A DNA stretch of 63,666 bases from Tannerellaceae bacterium (GCA_031280435.1 JAITGS010000132.1:1-63666); one strand, 5' to 3'; shown: positions 1 through 9,777, numbered from the stretch's first letter. Notes: a model not told the origin generated them from the sequence alone. Translations and numbers: made by a program.

Positions 1-702
1 GCATCGGAGCATACGCCACGGATGGAATACTTTCATCACGAGCGCGGCCTGGCGATGAGCACCGTTTGCAGGCTCGTTGACAGCGCCGCCGAGGCAACTT
101 TTGAGCCCGCCCGCAAGGAGGCTGGCCTCAAGCTCCGCCCCATAGTCCATGCCTACAAGGGCTTGACTTCCGAGACCCGCGCGGGCGAGACCGACGACAT
201 TTTTAACATCCTGGAGGATCTCAACACTCCCGAAAACGCCGCCGCCCTCGCGACCCTCTCCCTCACCCCCTTCATCACCCGCGCCGCCACCCTCAACCAG
301 GAGTATTACGACCTGCTTGGCGAGCGCGAGCAGGAGTGGCAGCACACGCATCACGGCACGCTGCTGCCCATACGCCGCGAAACGGACACGGTGCTTTTCG
401 ATTTGACGGATGCCACGAACCTGCATTACAAAATTGCGCCCAGCCCTGCCCTCGAAGCGCTTGTCGACGCCGTGAACGCCGCCCTCCAGCCCTTCAAGCG
501 CATAGTTGCCCGCCGCCACAAACACTCCTCATCCTCATCACCCGGCGGCGGCGATAACAGCGGCGGCGGCGACGACGAAGGCACCGACGAAGGCATCCAG
601 AAGCCGGAGAACACACCCCCGCCGGCTTCCAACACTCCTCAGAATCCCACCGACGAACCGCATCACCTCGACCCGAACGAGCATCCGGCAGCCGGAGAGT
701 GA
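1..702 (+). CDS. DUF6261 family protein, 5'-truncated by window edge
   Basis: The reading frame is open from base 1 with no stop upstream of the first ATG (position 22), so the gene probably begins outside the window. The visible part resembles DUF6261 proteins of Bacteroidales, which have no known function. It has a helical body up to about residue 165. A low-complexity tail follows, rich in Ser, Gly, Asp, Pro and His, with a run of five Ser and a Gly/Asp stretch, and is probably disordered. There is no membrane segment in the visible part. A strong terminator lies 80 bp downstream. Family assignment is from memory of sequence style and is moderately sure; function is unknown. Confidence 0.7.
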   Translation, partial: ASEHTPRMEYFHHERGLAMSTVCRLVDSAAEATFEPARKEAGLKLRPIVHAYKGLTSETRAGETDDIFNILEDLNTPENAAALATLSLTPFITRAATLNQEYYDLLGEREQEWQHTHHGTLLPIRRETDTVLFDLTDATNLHYKIAPSPALEALVDAVNAALQPFKRIVARRHKHSSSSSPGGGDNSGGGDDEGTDEGIQKPENTPPPASNTPQNPTDEPHHLDPNEHPAAGE

Positions 703-783
703 CCTGTGTGGGCAGGCGGAAATCTATACGGGAGGCCCGTAGGGGGCTAATATTTTCGAACCGGATAGAACCGGATACCGGGC

Positions 784-823
784 GAGCCGCCGGAGACTTC
801 ACAAGCCTCCGGCGGCTCTTTTT
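784..823 (+). terminator. Rho-independent terminator after the DUF6261 gene
   Basis: A 12-bp perfect stem (GAGCCGCCGGAG at 784-795 with CTCCGGCGGCTC at 807-818) is followed by five T residues. It ends the DUF6261 transcript and insulates the next gene. Confidence 0.85.
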
Positions 824-865
824 ATACGGGCCCGCCCGCCCCTCTCCCCCACAAAAAAATAATTT

Positions 866-873
866 TACCTTTG
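866..873 (+). promoter_or_regulatory. -7 promoter element (TACCTTTG) for the DUF2851 gene
   Basis: It matches the Bacteroidota -7 consensus TAnnTTTG, 39 bp upstream of the start codon at 913 and just after a terminator. Confidence 0.6.
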
Positions 874-912
874 CGGCCATCAAAATAACCCCCCTTAACG
901 CGAAAAATATTT

Positions 913-2229
913 ATGGAATCTCTCCTTCACTATGTCTGGAAACACAGGCTCTATCTGCCCGACGAGCTCATCACTGCGGATAATCTGCGTGTAGAGGTGA
1001 TGGCTGCGGGCCTCAGCAATGCCGATTCCGGCCCCGACTTCCTCAATGCAAAGCTGCGCATAGGCGATACGATCTGGGTGGGCAATGTCGAGATTCACGA
1101 CAGGGCCTCCGACTGGTTCCGGCATCATCACGACGCGGACAGGGCCTACGACTCGGTTATCCTCCACGTTGTAGCCACCTGCGACGCCGTCGTTTATCGC
1201 CCCGACGGCAAGGCCGTTCCGCAGGCCGTGATGCGCGTGCCGGAGCAGCTCCGCAGCAACATTGACTGGCTCCTCAACCACGATAGCGCCATTCCTTGCC
1301 TTCCTCGACTGCGGGATATTCCTGCGGTGGCGCTGACTTCCTGGAAGAGCACCCTGCTGTGCGAACGGCTTGAGCGCAAAATCTCCGGCGTGCTCGACAC
1401 CCTCGGCAAGCACGGCAACGACTGGAACGTTACCTTTTACATACTGCTGAGCCGCGCCTTCGGTTTCGGCCTCAACAACGACGCCTTCGAGAGCCTGGCC
1501 CGGAGGCTGCCCTGGATTTATATACTGAAACATCGCAGCAACCTGTTCCAGCTGGAGGCGCTGCTGTTCGGCCAGGCCGGCATGCTCGGCGCCGAGGAGG
1601 AGGGGGCAAACGGATATTTTTATCAGCTCCGCAATGAATATGCTTTCCTGAAGCAGAAGCTCGGACTGACGCCTCTCGATGCATCAAGCTTCAGGATGAT
1701 GCGCATCCGACCGGCCAACTCGCCCCACCGGAAGCTGGCTCAGCTCGCGGCTATATGGTATGAGCACGACCTCCTTTTCTCGCGTATCATGAAGGAAAGC
1801 AGCCTGACCGACCTGGCCGAGATTTTCCGCATAGAGCCCTCGGTTTACTGGCAGTCTCACTATCACTTCCGCGACGGCTCGTCGCGAGCTCTCGGCGCAA
1901 CCATGGGCGAAAGCGGGCTGAATACGATAGTGATAAACGCCGTGGTGCCCCTCCTGTTTGCCTACGGACGCAGCAACCGGCAGGAGGAGTATTGCGAGCG
2001 GGCCTTGCAGTTCCTCGAGACTCTTCCTGCGGAGAACAACCGCATCGTGGAGACCTTCCGCTCGGCCGGCCTCTGCGCTAACAATGCAGGCGACAGCCAG
2101 GCGCTAATCCAGCTCCGCAACGAATACTGCCAAACGCGCAGATGCCTCCGATGCCGCATAGGCTTCAGCCTCCTGAAAGCCGGCAGCGGAAGGAGGGCAA
2201 GCGGGCAGGGCAGCCAAAGCGGAGGATAG
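913..2229 (+). CDS. DUF2851 family protein
   Basis: This 438-aa protein matches the Bacteroidota DUF2851 family in full length: the N-terminal MESLLHYVWKHRLY-type start, the VGNVEIHDRASDW stretch near residue 60, and the C-terminal Cys-rich motif CQTRRCLRCRIGF near residue 412. Its function is not known. The four spaced Cys at the C-terminus could bind metal (inference). There is no signal peptide, so a cytoplasmic location is likely. The last about 20 residues after FSLLKAG are Gly/Ser/Arg-rich and longer than I would expect for the family. A -7 promoter lies upstream. Confidence 0.9.
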   Translation: MESLLHYVWKHRLYLPDELITADNLRVEVMAAGLSNADSGPDFLNAKLRIGDTIWVGNVEIHDRASDWFRHHHDADRAYDSVILHVVATCDAVVYRPDGKAVPQAVMRVPEQLRSNIDWLLNHDSAIPCLPRLRDIPAVALTSWKSTLLCERLERKISGVLDTLGKHGNDWNVTFYILLSRAFGFGLNNDAFESLARRLPWIYILKHRSNLFQLEALLFGQAGMLGAEEEGANGYFYQLRNEYAFLKQKLGLTPLDASSFRMMRIRPANSPHRKLAQLAAIWYEHDLLFSRIMKESSLTDLAEIFRIEPSVYWQSHYHFRDGSSRALGATMGESGLNTIVINAVVPLLFAYGRSNRQEEYCERALQFLETLPAENNRIVETFRSAGLCANNAGDSQALIQLRNEYCQTRRCLRCRIGFSLLKAGSGRRASGQGSQSGG

Positions 2230-2294
2230 GAGTATATATCATGGTTTTCTTTATATTCGATGAGCAAAAGCTATTCAAATTAAAGAGGAATATT

Positions 2295-2597
2295 ATGAAA
2301 ACAAGAAGTGAGATTACAGACGTCAGCCTTGAAATGGACAGCCTGTACGGCAAAGTGGGAACGCCCGAACGCGACGCTTTCCGCACGGAGGCCTACGCTT
2401 ATTGCATGGGGCAGATAATCCGCGACGCTCGCCGCAAGGCAAAAGTCAGCCAAAAGGAGCTGTCCGAACGCATAGGGGTTAGCAAATCTTATATCTCCGG
2501 CATTGAGAAAGGGCAGATAGAGCCCGGAGCCTGCATGTTCTACCGCATAATAGACGCTCTCGGGCTGCGTGTAGATATAGTGAAGCCGGCCAACTGA
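2295..2597 (+). CDS. XRE-family helix-turn-helix protein (HigA-like, orphan)
   Basis: The product is 100 aa. An HTH_3 domain occupies about residues 37-95, with the QKELSERIGVSKSYISGIE helix-turn-helix. The start at 2295 is chosen because AAAGAGGAA lies just upstream and the protein then begins MKTRSEIT; in-frame starts further up (2142, 2241) overlap or closely follow the DUF2851 gene and add no domain. The fold resembles HigA-type antitoxins, which normally follow a RelE/HigB toxin. Here the upstream space is filled by the DUF2851 gene and no toxin is present, so it is an orphan antitoxin or a stand-alone regulator. Confidence 0.85.
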   Translation: MKTRSEITDVSLEMDSLYGKVGTPERDAFRTEAYAYCMGQIIRDARRKAKVSQKELSERIGVSKSYISGIEKGQIEPGACMFYRIIDALGLRVDIVKPAN

Positions 2598-2697
2598 CAT
2601 AGCGACACGCTCCCAACCGTTTTTTCTTCCTTTGCCGTGTAACATCTCCGGCGGCTATTCCGTCTTCGGGATATAAACTCTAAAAATTTTGAAAGCA

Positions 2698-3150
2698 ATG
2701 AAGAAGATTAATAAGGTATGGATGGCGGCGCTGCTTGCGGCGCTTTGTCTGGCGGCCGAGGCTCAGAGCGTCGACCGCCTGTTCAGGGAATTTGCTTCGG
2801 CGGACAACAATGAATCGGTCAGGCTCGGCCGATTTATGATGACTGTTGCCGGAGCCTTCAGCGATACCTACGGGGTACAGGGCGTGGAGGTTATCAGCCT
2901 CGGCAAGGCCGACGCGGACGTTAAGCAGCGCTTTGCCGAGGCCGTCAGGAACATTCGCGACTCTGCCTACGAGCTTATGATAGACGCCAAGGAAAACAAT
3001 CAGCGCACCAGGGTGATGGCCCGCATGAAAGGCGAGGTCGTTCGGGAGCTCGTGGTCTTGGCCTCCGGAGATAATCCTGCGCTGATTCGTATCAAGGGCA
3101 AGATTCGCAGGTCGGATATAGAGCGAATCATGAACGAGCACGGCAAATAG
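2698..3150 (+). CDS. DUF4252 domain protein 1 (secreted, sigma operon)
   Basis: The 150-aa product has an N-terminal signal peptide (MKKINKVWMAALLAALCLAAEAQS) and a DUF4252 domain over most of the mature part. The ATG at 2698 is chosen over an in-frame TTG at 2689 because it places a Lys-rich n-region directly before the hydrophobic core. DUF4252 proteins are envelope proteins of unknown role. It is the first gene of a four-gene unit: the sigma factor ATG lies 1 bp after its stop, and a second DUF4252 gene ends the unit. That arrangement suggests it takes part in sensing or regulation by the sigma/anti-sigma pair (inference). Confidence 0.88.
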   Translation: MKKINKVWMAALLAALCLAAEAQSVDRLFREFASADNNESVRLGRFMMTVAGAFSDTYGVQGVEVISLGKADADVKQRFAEAVRNIRDSAYELMIDAKENNQRTRVMARMKGEVVRELVVLASGDNPALIRIKGKIRRSDIERIMNEHGK

Positions 3151-3151
3151 C

Positions 3152-3661
3152 ATGACCGTAGCCGCCTTCAAAGAGCGCTTCCTGCCCCTGCATCCGCGCC
3201 TGTACCGGCTTGCCTTCTCCTTCACGGAGGACAGCAGCGATGCGGAGGATGTGCTCCAGGAGGCCTACCTGAAGCTGTGGACCAAGCGCAGCGAGCTCAG
3301 CCGCATTGACAACGCCGAAGCCTTTTGCGTCACCCTCGTGCGCAACATCTGCATCGACCGCCTCCGAAGCGCCGGGCCACTGCGACTCCCGAACGGGGAG
3401 GCAGCCGACAGCCGCTCGGCCTCATCGCCCGAGGCCACGGCTATCCGACGCGAGGAGCTGGCCTTAGTGAAGCTGCTGATCGACCGCCTCCCCGACAAGC
3501 AGAGGTTAGTGCTCCGCCTGTACGGCCTCAAGGAATATTCGCTCAAAGAAATAGAGCAGATAACGGGGCTGAGCTCCGTCAACATCCGCGTGCTGCTGTC
3601 CAGGGCGCGTAAAATAATCAAGGAACAATTCTTAAAACTATCGGGTTATGAACGAATCTGA
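3152..3661 (+). CDS. ECF-type RNA polymerase sigma factor
   Basis: This 169-aa protein has sigma-70 region 2 at about residues 10-75 (DAEDVLQEAYLKLWTKR core) and region 4 at about 105-160 (LPDKQRLVLRLYGLKEYSLKEIEQITG then an HTH). Region 3 is absent, as in extracytoplasmic-function sigma factors. The end overlaps the next gene by 14 bp, which suggests translational coupling to a putative anti-sigma factor. The flanking secreted DUF4252 proteins suggest an envelope signal. Target promoters cannot be told from the window. Confidence 0.92.
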   Translation: MTVAAFKERFLPLHPRLYRLAFSFTEDSSDAEDVLQEAYLKLWTKRSELSRIDNAEAFCVTLVRNICIDRLRSAGPLRLPNGEAADSRSASSPEATAIRREELALVKLLIDRLPDKQRLVLRLYGLKEYSLKEIEQITGLSSVNIRVLLSRARKIIKEQFLKLSGYERI

Positions 3662-4016
3662 ATTTGACAAAATAATGGACGATGCCCTGAAGGTCGACCT
3701 TCCCGCCGGCCTGGCCGAACGCCTGGAGGCTGCCGTCGACGAGCGCGCAAGCCGCTCCCGCAGGCTGAGGCTGCTGATGCCTGCGGCCGGCCTGGCCGCA
3801 TCGCTGCTGATATGCGCGGGCATACTGCTCTCGCAGCGGCGCGCTCCCATGCGGGATACCTTCGACGATCCGCGCGAAGCAGCCCTCGCGGCCGAGCAGA
3901 TGCTCACACTCGTATCGCGCGAAATCAATCTCGGCCTCGAGCAGGTGGCATCGGTAGAGCGCGAAGCCGTGCAGCACCTCAGCAATCTCATCAACGAACC
4001 TTTTAAAAACAGATAA
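3648..4016 (+). CDS. Putative membrane anti-sigma factor
   Basis: The 122-aa product has a cytoplasmic N-terminal part (1-40), one transmembrane helix (about 42-62, MPAAGLAASLLICAGILL) and a short periplasmic helical tail. This topology, and the 14-bp overlap with the ECF sigma gene, fit an anti-sigma factor. No zinc-binding HXXXCXXC motif is visible, so it is not a classic zinc anti-sigma protein. The role is inferred from context only. Confidence 0.8.
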   Translation: MNESEFDKIMDDALKVDLPAGLAERLEAAVDERASRSRRLRLLMPAAGLAASLLICAGILLSQRRAPMRDTFDDPREAALAAEQMLTLVSREINLGLEQVASVEREAVQHLSNLINEPFKNR

Positions 4017-4019
4017 ACA

Positions 4020-4490
4020 ATGAAATCGAAAATGAACACTAAAGCAATTATCACCATGCTCTGCCTGCTAATCGCAACGACAGGCTTCTCGCAGAGCAAA
4101 CTCTTCGACAAATATGCCGACATGGACAACGTCAAGTCGGTATATATCTCCAAAGCGATGTTCGACATGATTCCCCTGATTGGCGACGTGGGCATGAGCC
4201 TCACCAACCTGAAGGGCAAGATAGAATCGCTGCAGCTTTTATCGGCCGACAACAAGGATTTGACTGCCCGGATGCGCGACGAGTTCTCGCAGCTCGTCAC
4301 CAAGAACCACAACGAGCTGATGCGCGTTCGCGACGGCAAGAGCCGGGTGAACTTCTATTCCGCAAGCTCCGGCGAACTCCTCCGGGATCTCATCCTGATC
4401 GTCGACGCCGACACGGCCTACACCGTGATGCAAATACTCGGAAAATTCACCATGAAGGATATTCAGGGAATAGTCTCCGAAATACAATAG
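4020..4490 (+). CDS. DUF4252 domain protein 2 (secreted, sigma operon)
   Basis: This 156-aa protein has a signal peptide (hydrophobic core IITMLCLLIATTGF, cleavage near FSQS) and a DUF4252 domain (DKYADMDNVKSVYISKAMFDMIP region). It is a diverged paralogue of the gene at 2698, and starts 3 bp after the anti-sigma-like gene, so it belongs to the same operon. Start at the Met of MKSKMNTK; Met at residue 5 is an alternative. Function is unknown; it may be a regulated target or a periplasmic partner of the anti-sigma factor. Confidence 0.88.
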   Translation: MKSKMNTKAIITMLCLLIATTGFSQSKLFDKYADMDNVKSVYISKAMFDMIPLIGDVGMSLTNLKGKIESLQLLSADNKDLTARMRDEFSQLVTKNHNELMRVRDGKSRVNFYSASSGELLRDLILIVDADTAYTVMQILGKFTMKDIQGIVSEIQ

Positions 4491-4502
4491 AGGCCCGTTC
4501 CT

Positions 4503-5450
4503 CTATTCCGGCTTGCTCATGGGGGCGGCGCCGGGGATGCCGACTGCGCTCCCCTGCACCGCCCCTCTTTCGTGCATGCGGCGGACGATCCTGGCCGTGA
4601 TCTCGTGGTTCTTCAGCCCCCAGGAGGGAGCCAGGAGCAGGCCGGCAGGCGATTGGGATACGAAGCGCTCTACGGCAATGGCCGGGTTCAGCCGTTCCAG
4701 GAAATCTATCGCCAGCTCAATGTACTCCTCCGGCGAGTATAGCCGGAAGCGCTCCGGAGAGGCCTCCCATTCGGCAGCCATCTGCGTATGCCGCACTATC
4801 TGGAGCTGATGCATCTTGAGGCTTGTGAGCGGCAGCTCGGAGAGGCGGTCGGCATGCCCAAGGATCTGCTCGCGCGATTCGCCCGGCAGGCCGATGATCA
4901 GGTGGGCGCCTACGGCTATTCCGCAGGCATGCGTCCGTCGGATAGCCTCGGCGGAGCAGCCGAAGCTGTGTCCGCGATTGATGCGAGCCAGGCTCTCGTC
5001 CACGGTGCTCTCCACGCCGTATTCAATCATCACGAAGCCGCGCCGGGCCATCTCCGCCAGGTCTTTGAGCAGCAGGTCCGGCATGCAGTCGGGCCGCGTC
5101 CCAATGATAAGGCCGGCGATGCGTGGGTGGCGCAGGGCTTCCTCGAAGACGGCCGCAAGCTGCTCCGCATCGCCGTAGGTACCGGTGTAGGACTGGAAGT
5201 AGGCCAGGTAGCGCATGTCGGGATATTTGTAGGCGAAGAAGCGTATGCCTTCGGCAATCTGCTCCTCCACGCTCGCGCCCTCCAGACAGTAGGCCGGGCT
5301 GAAGGCCGCATTGTTGCAGTAGGTGCATCCGCCGCGACCCAGACTGCCGTCGCGGTTGGGACAGCTCCGGCCGCCATTGATGGACAGCTTCTGCACCTTG
5401 AAGGGAAAGCGTCGGCGGAGATAAGAAGCAAAATCGTTATACGGAAGCAT
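4503..5450 (-). CDS. yhcC: TIGR01212 family radical SAM protein, YhcC-like
   Basis: The 315-aa product matches the YhcC/TIGR01212 family in length and sequence. The three iron-sulfur Cys are C30, C42 and C45 (CPNRDG, then GGCTYC), the CX11CX2C spacing typical of this family. The SAM-binding region (FQSYTGTY, IIGTRPDC) and a later AHLIIGLPGE stretch are present. The exact reaction is not settled; the family is related to tRNA-modifying radical SAM enzymes. It is cytoplasmic. It ends convergently with the DUF4252 gene, 12 bp away. A 41-bp repeat array lies upstream, between it and the ZIP transporter gene. Confidence 0.92.
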   Translation of the reverse strand: MLPYNDFASYLRRRFPFKVQKLSINGGRSCPNRDGSLGRGGCTYCNNAAFSPAYCLEGASVEEQIAEGIRFFAYKYPDMRYLAYFQSYTGTYGDAEQLAAVFEEALRHPRIAGLIIGTRPDCMPDLLLKDLAEMARRGFVMIEYGVESTVDESLARINRGHSFGCSAEAIRRTHACGIAVGAHLIIGLPGESREQILGHADRLSELPLTSLKMHQLQIVRHTQMAAEWEASPERFRLYSPEEYIELAIDFLERLNPAIAVERFVSQSPAGLLLAPSWGLKNHEITARIVRRMHERGAVQGSAVGIPGAAPMSKPE

Positions 5451-5510
5451 TATCTAATGTTACAGAGTTATTCGAGTCGGCAAGCCAAGGCTATTCCCGC
5501 AAGCCTCTTC

Positions 5511-5740
5511 CAAATTTCATTTTGCCTACGGGATTCCGTAGAGCCATCAAAACAGTTTCATTTTGCCTACGGAATTCCGTAGAGGCATCAAAACAATTTC
5601 ATTTTGTCTACGGAATTCCGTTGAGGCATCAACACAATTTCATTTTGCCTACGGGATTCCGTGGAGCCATCAAAACAATTTCGGTTTGTCTACGGGATTC
5701 TCCGGGCATATCAAAACATTTTTGCTTTGTCTATGGAGAT
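5511..5740. repeat. Intergenic 41-bp tandem array 1
   Basis: About six units start at 5511 (short by 4 bp), 5548, 5589, 5630, 5671 and 5712; the internal spacing is exactly 41 bp. Each unit has CAAAACAATTTCATTTTG followed by a dyad, which in two units is the perfect 16-bp palindrome CTACGGAATTCCGTAG or one mismatch from it. Units differ at several positions and decay at the right end. 41 is not a multiple of 3, so the array does not encode a repeated peptide in one frame. It lies between yhcC and the ZIP gene, both on the minus strand. Confidence 0.93.
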
Positions 5741-5802
5741 GCCTTTGGGGCGGCGCGATGCGGGAGGGGGGCTAAAGGCGGCCGCCTTACAGGCCGAATC
5801 GT

Positions 5803-6600
5803 TTATCCCAGCGCCACGTCGAGCACCATCATCAGCAGAAATCCTCCCATGACCGCCAGGGTGCCCACGTTGCTGTGATCGCCCAGATGCGCTTCGGGTA
5901 TCAGCTCTTCGACCACCACATACATCATGGCTCCGGCGGCGAAGGCCAGCAGCCAGGGCATGTACGGAGCAATCACTCCCGCCAGGGCCACCATCATGAA
6001 GGCCGACAGCGGCTCTACTGCGCCCGACATGCATCCCAGGCCAAAGGATCGCTTTGCGCTCATTCCTTCTTGCCGTAGCGGCAGGGCCACGGCGGCGCCT
6101 TCGGGGAGGTTCTGTATGCCTATGCCGGCGGCCAGAGCGAGTGCGGCTGTGTACTGAGCCGCATCGCCTCCATGCTGAGCTGCCAGCACAAAGGCAAGCC
6201 CCACGGCCATTCCCTCCGGAATGTTATGTATGGTGACGGCCGAGAGCAGCAGGCTGCTGCGCTTCATGCGCGTGGGCAGGCCCTCCACCGTGCCGGACGA
6301 CAGGTGCAGGTGAGGAATCAGGCGGTCGAGGCCGAACAGAAAGAGTACGCCCATGGCAAAGCCGCCGGCAACAGGTATCAATCCGCTTCCGCCGGCGGCC
6401 TGACCCTCCTCTATGGCCGGCGCCAGCAGCCCGAAGGCCGAAGCCGCTATCATAATCCCGGCCGCAAATCCAAGGAAGATGGTTTGAGCCATACGGCTCG
6501 TCTGATTTTTAAAGAAGAAAACCATGGATGCCCCTATGCAGGTCATCACAAAAATAAAGCCGGCGCCTCCGGCTACCATAATCAATTCTTCGGTATTCAT
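5803..6600 (-). CDS. ZIP family metal transporter (ZupT-like)
   Basis: This 265-aa inner-membrane protein has about eight transmembrane helices. It has the two ZIP signature metal-binding motifs, HNIPEG (125-130) in helix 4 and QNLPEG (163-168) in helix 5, and EELIPEAH in a later helix. A His-containing loop (HLHL near 97-100) follows helix 3. The family imports zinc and often other divalent metals. No metal-specific regulator is nearby, so substrate is inferred. The gene stands alone on the minus strand. Confidence 0.93.
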   Translation of the reverse strand: MNTEELIMVAGGAGFIFVMTCIGASMVFFFKNQTSRMAQTIFLGFAAGIMIAASAFGLLAPAIEEGQAAGGSGLIPVAGGFAMGVLFLFGLDRLIPHLHLSSGTVEGLPTRMKRSSLLLSAVTIHNIPEGMAVGLAFVLAAQHGGDAAQYTAALALAAGIGIQNLPEGAAVALPLRQEGMSAKRSFGLGCMSGAVEPLSAFMMVALAGVIAPYMPWLLAFAAGAMMYVVVEELIPEAHLGDHSNVGTLAVMGGFLLMMVLDVALG

Positions 6601-6721
6601 TTTCTCTAAGCTTTATGTTATACATTATATATATGTGTGTACGCCCGGAGCCGTACGCAGGCAAAGTAAGGCCAAAAGATCCGTTCTCGCAAGAACCCAC
6701 GGCCCTGCACCGGGATACAGA

Positions 6722-6910
6722 GGTGTGCAATTGGAATTTGCGCCTGCCCAAATGGGTCATTCCCGCGAAGGCGGGAATCTCCGATCGAAAAACGGTTACG
6801 ATTGTAGTTGTATCATATAAAACAACAAATACAATCGTCCCAGCTCTCGATCGGAGATTCCCGCCTTCGCGGGAATGACCCATTGTTCGAGCGAAAATTC
6901 CTTTTTGACA
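6722..6910 (-). repeat. Nested-palindrome MITE-like element, copy 1
   Basis: A perfect 37-bp inverted repeat (6752-6788 and 6846-6882) encloses a 57-bp centre. Each arm contains its own small palindrome, ATTCCCGCGAAGGCGGGAAT. Outside the arms, the flanks match those of the copies at 26.8 and 28.8 kb but inverted: TTCGAGCG and TTTTTGACA on the right, a degenerate TGCCCAAATGGG on the left. It has no coding capacity. It sits between the ZIP gene and the tagaturonate epimerase gene, which are divergent. The remaining part of the 424-bp gap (6601-7024) holds no gene. Confidence 0.88.
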
Positions 6911-7024
6911 GATTTACTTCGGGCAGGCCGGGAATGGCTTTTTGCGCATCGCCATTCCCATTCGAAACTTATTACTACTTTTAGCCCGAACATAATTTTT
7001 AATCATATCAAAAACAAAACGACC

Positions 7025-8266
7025 ATGTTATTAGGAAAATATTCTTTTGGAACAGGCGACCGCTTTGCGCAGCAGGGCGAGGCGCAGTTGAGAGCCTTGA
7101 TGAAGGCTTCGCAGGAGATAGGTACGGACATTGTGCCGGTGTGGAACAAATCGAACAGGGAGCACCAAATCGTGGGCTCCACCCCGGCGGCCGTGAGGCG
7201 CGAGGCCGAGGATGCGGTGACGGCCCTGGGCTACGGCGGACAGTGGTTCACGGATGCCGACCATATAAACATGTCGAATGTTGATAAGTTTATAGACGAC
7301 TCGGACTTCTTCACCATAGACGTTGCCGACTTCATCGGTAAGCCCGAGGCCGACGATGCCGTGGAGGCCTTCATAGAGCGCAGCCTCAAGGCGGCCGCCG
7401 AGCTGAAGCTTCCGGTGGATGCGAGCGAGGCCAATCTGCGTCGGGTAGCCGCCAATTACCTGTACGCCGTCCGCGAGGCCGGGCGCATCTATCGCCACAT
7501 CGAGGAGCGCAAAGGCCACGGCCGCTTCGTGGCCGAAGTATCCATGGACGAGGCCGCCGCAAGCCAGTCGCCTGCCGATTTCATATTCATACTCCGCGAG
7601 CTGGCTCTTGAGGGCGTTGAGGTGCAAACGATAGCTCCCCGCTTCCACGGCAGCTTTCATAAGGGCGTGGATTACGTTGGCGACGTTGGCGTCTTTGCGA
7701 TCCAGTTCGAGGAGTACATGCAGGCGATCGACCTGGCCGTAGAGCGCTTCGGGCTTCCTCCCAGCCTCAAGCTCAGCATACACTCCGGCAGCGACAAGTT
7801 CTCGCTCTATCCCGTTATCGGCAGCATTTCGAAACGATACGGCCGCGGATTCCACCTCAAGACCGCCGGCACCACATGGCTGGAGGAAGTGATTGGGCTG
7901 GCCATGACGGAGGAGGCCGAGGCCGTCCGCTTGGTTAAGCTCATATACTCGCAGGCCGTTGAGCGCTGCGACGAGCTTTGCCTGCCGTACAGTACGGTTA
8001 TTGACATCAAGCCCGAAGGCCTCCCCACCCCGTCCGAGGTGAATAGCCGGAGCGGACGGCAAATAGCCGCGGCCCTGCGACACATTCCCGGGCATCCGGA
8101 GTATAATCCCGACATGCGACAGCTGGTGCACGTGGCCTACAAAATCGCCGCCGAGAACATGGACGCCTACCTGGCGGCCCTGCATCGCAACGCACTCGCC
8201 GTAGGCCTCGAGGTGGAGGCAAACATATACGACAGACACCTCCGCAGGCTGTTCGACCTGCCCTGA
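7025..8266 (+). CDS. uxaE: Tagaturonate epimerase family protein (UxaE-like)
   Basis: The 413-aa product resembles UxaE, which interconverts D-tagaturonate and D-fructuronate in galacturonate catabolism. Visible family stretches include FTDADHINMSNVDKF (near residue 80), APRFHGSFHKGVDYVGD and KLSIHSGSDKFSLYP. Conserved His and Asp in these probably bind the metal and substrate. The ATG at 7025 is chosen because it starts MLLGKYSFGTGDRF and follows AACAAAACGACC; the frame is open further up through the repeat element. It is cytoplasmic. It is the only uronate gene seen here and fits with pectin side-chain use elsewhere in the window. Confidence 0.85.
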   Translation: MLLGKYSFGTGDRFAQQGEAQLRALMKASQEIGTDIVPVWNKSNREHQIVGSTPAAVRREAEDAVTALGYGGQWFTDADHINMSNVDKFIDDSDFFTIDVADFIGKPEADDAVEAFIERSLKAAAELKLPVDASEANLRRVAANYLYAVREAGRIYRHIEERKGHGRFVAEVSMDEAAASQSPADFIFILRELALEGVEVQTIAPRFHGSFHKGVDYVGDVGVFAIQFEEYMQAIDLAVERFGLPPSLKLSIHSGSDKFSLYPVIGSISKRYGRGFHLKTAGTTWLEEVIGLAMTEEAEAVRLVKLIYSQAVERCDELCLPYSTVIDIKPEGLPTPSEVNSRSGRQIAAALRHIPGHPEYNPDMRQLVHVAYKIAAENMDAYLAALHRNALAVGLEVEANIYDRHLRRLFDLP

Positions 8267-8301
8267 AAACGGCGCGGAGGCAATTTTTATGAACTAATGC
8301 A

Positions 8302-8309
8302 TATCTTTG
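8302..8309 (+). promoter_or_regulatory. -7 promoter element (TATCTTTG) for enolase
   Basis: A perfect Bacteroidota -7 match 50 bp upstream of the enolase ATG. It gives eno its own promoter separate from the epimerase gene. Confidence 0.7.
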
Positions 8310-8340
8310 CGCCGCAGTTAATTCATTAAATAATAATTAA

Positions 8341-9639
<1,299 letters not shown>

Positions 9640-9745
9640 GGACAAAGGGCCGGGCATGCTCCCCGTAGCATAGCTCGGCCCCTAATATGTAATGTTTCCA
9701 AATAATAAGGCCACTTCCTTAACACCTTTGTAAATTTTTGTTTTA

Positions 9746-9777
9746 TTGGGCGTCGGGCATACTGTCCGGCGCTTTGT
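9746..9777 (+). terminator. Possible terminator downstream of eno
   Basis: A GGCGTCGGG ... CCGGCGC stem-loop followed by TTTGTTTT about 105 bp after the enolase stop. The stem is imperfect, so this is moderate evidence only. A GC-rich imperfect hairpin (GGGCCGGGC ... GCTCGGCCC) also lies at about 9648-9680 without a T-run. Confidence 0.5.

Noticed and set aside
5522-5878. Open frames with repeated CLRNSVEASKQ-like peptides
   Set aside because: They arise from array 1; the frame rotates every unit and no gene-like start is present.
7031-8239. Minus-strand frame of 402 codons opposite uxaE
   Set aside because: Shadow of the epimerase gene; no family resemblance.
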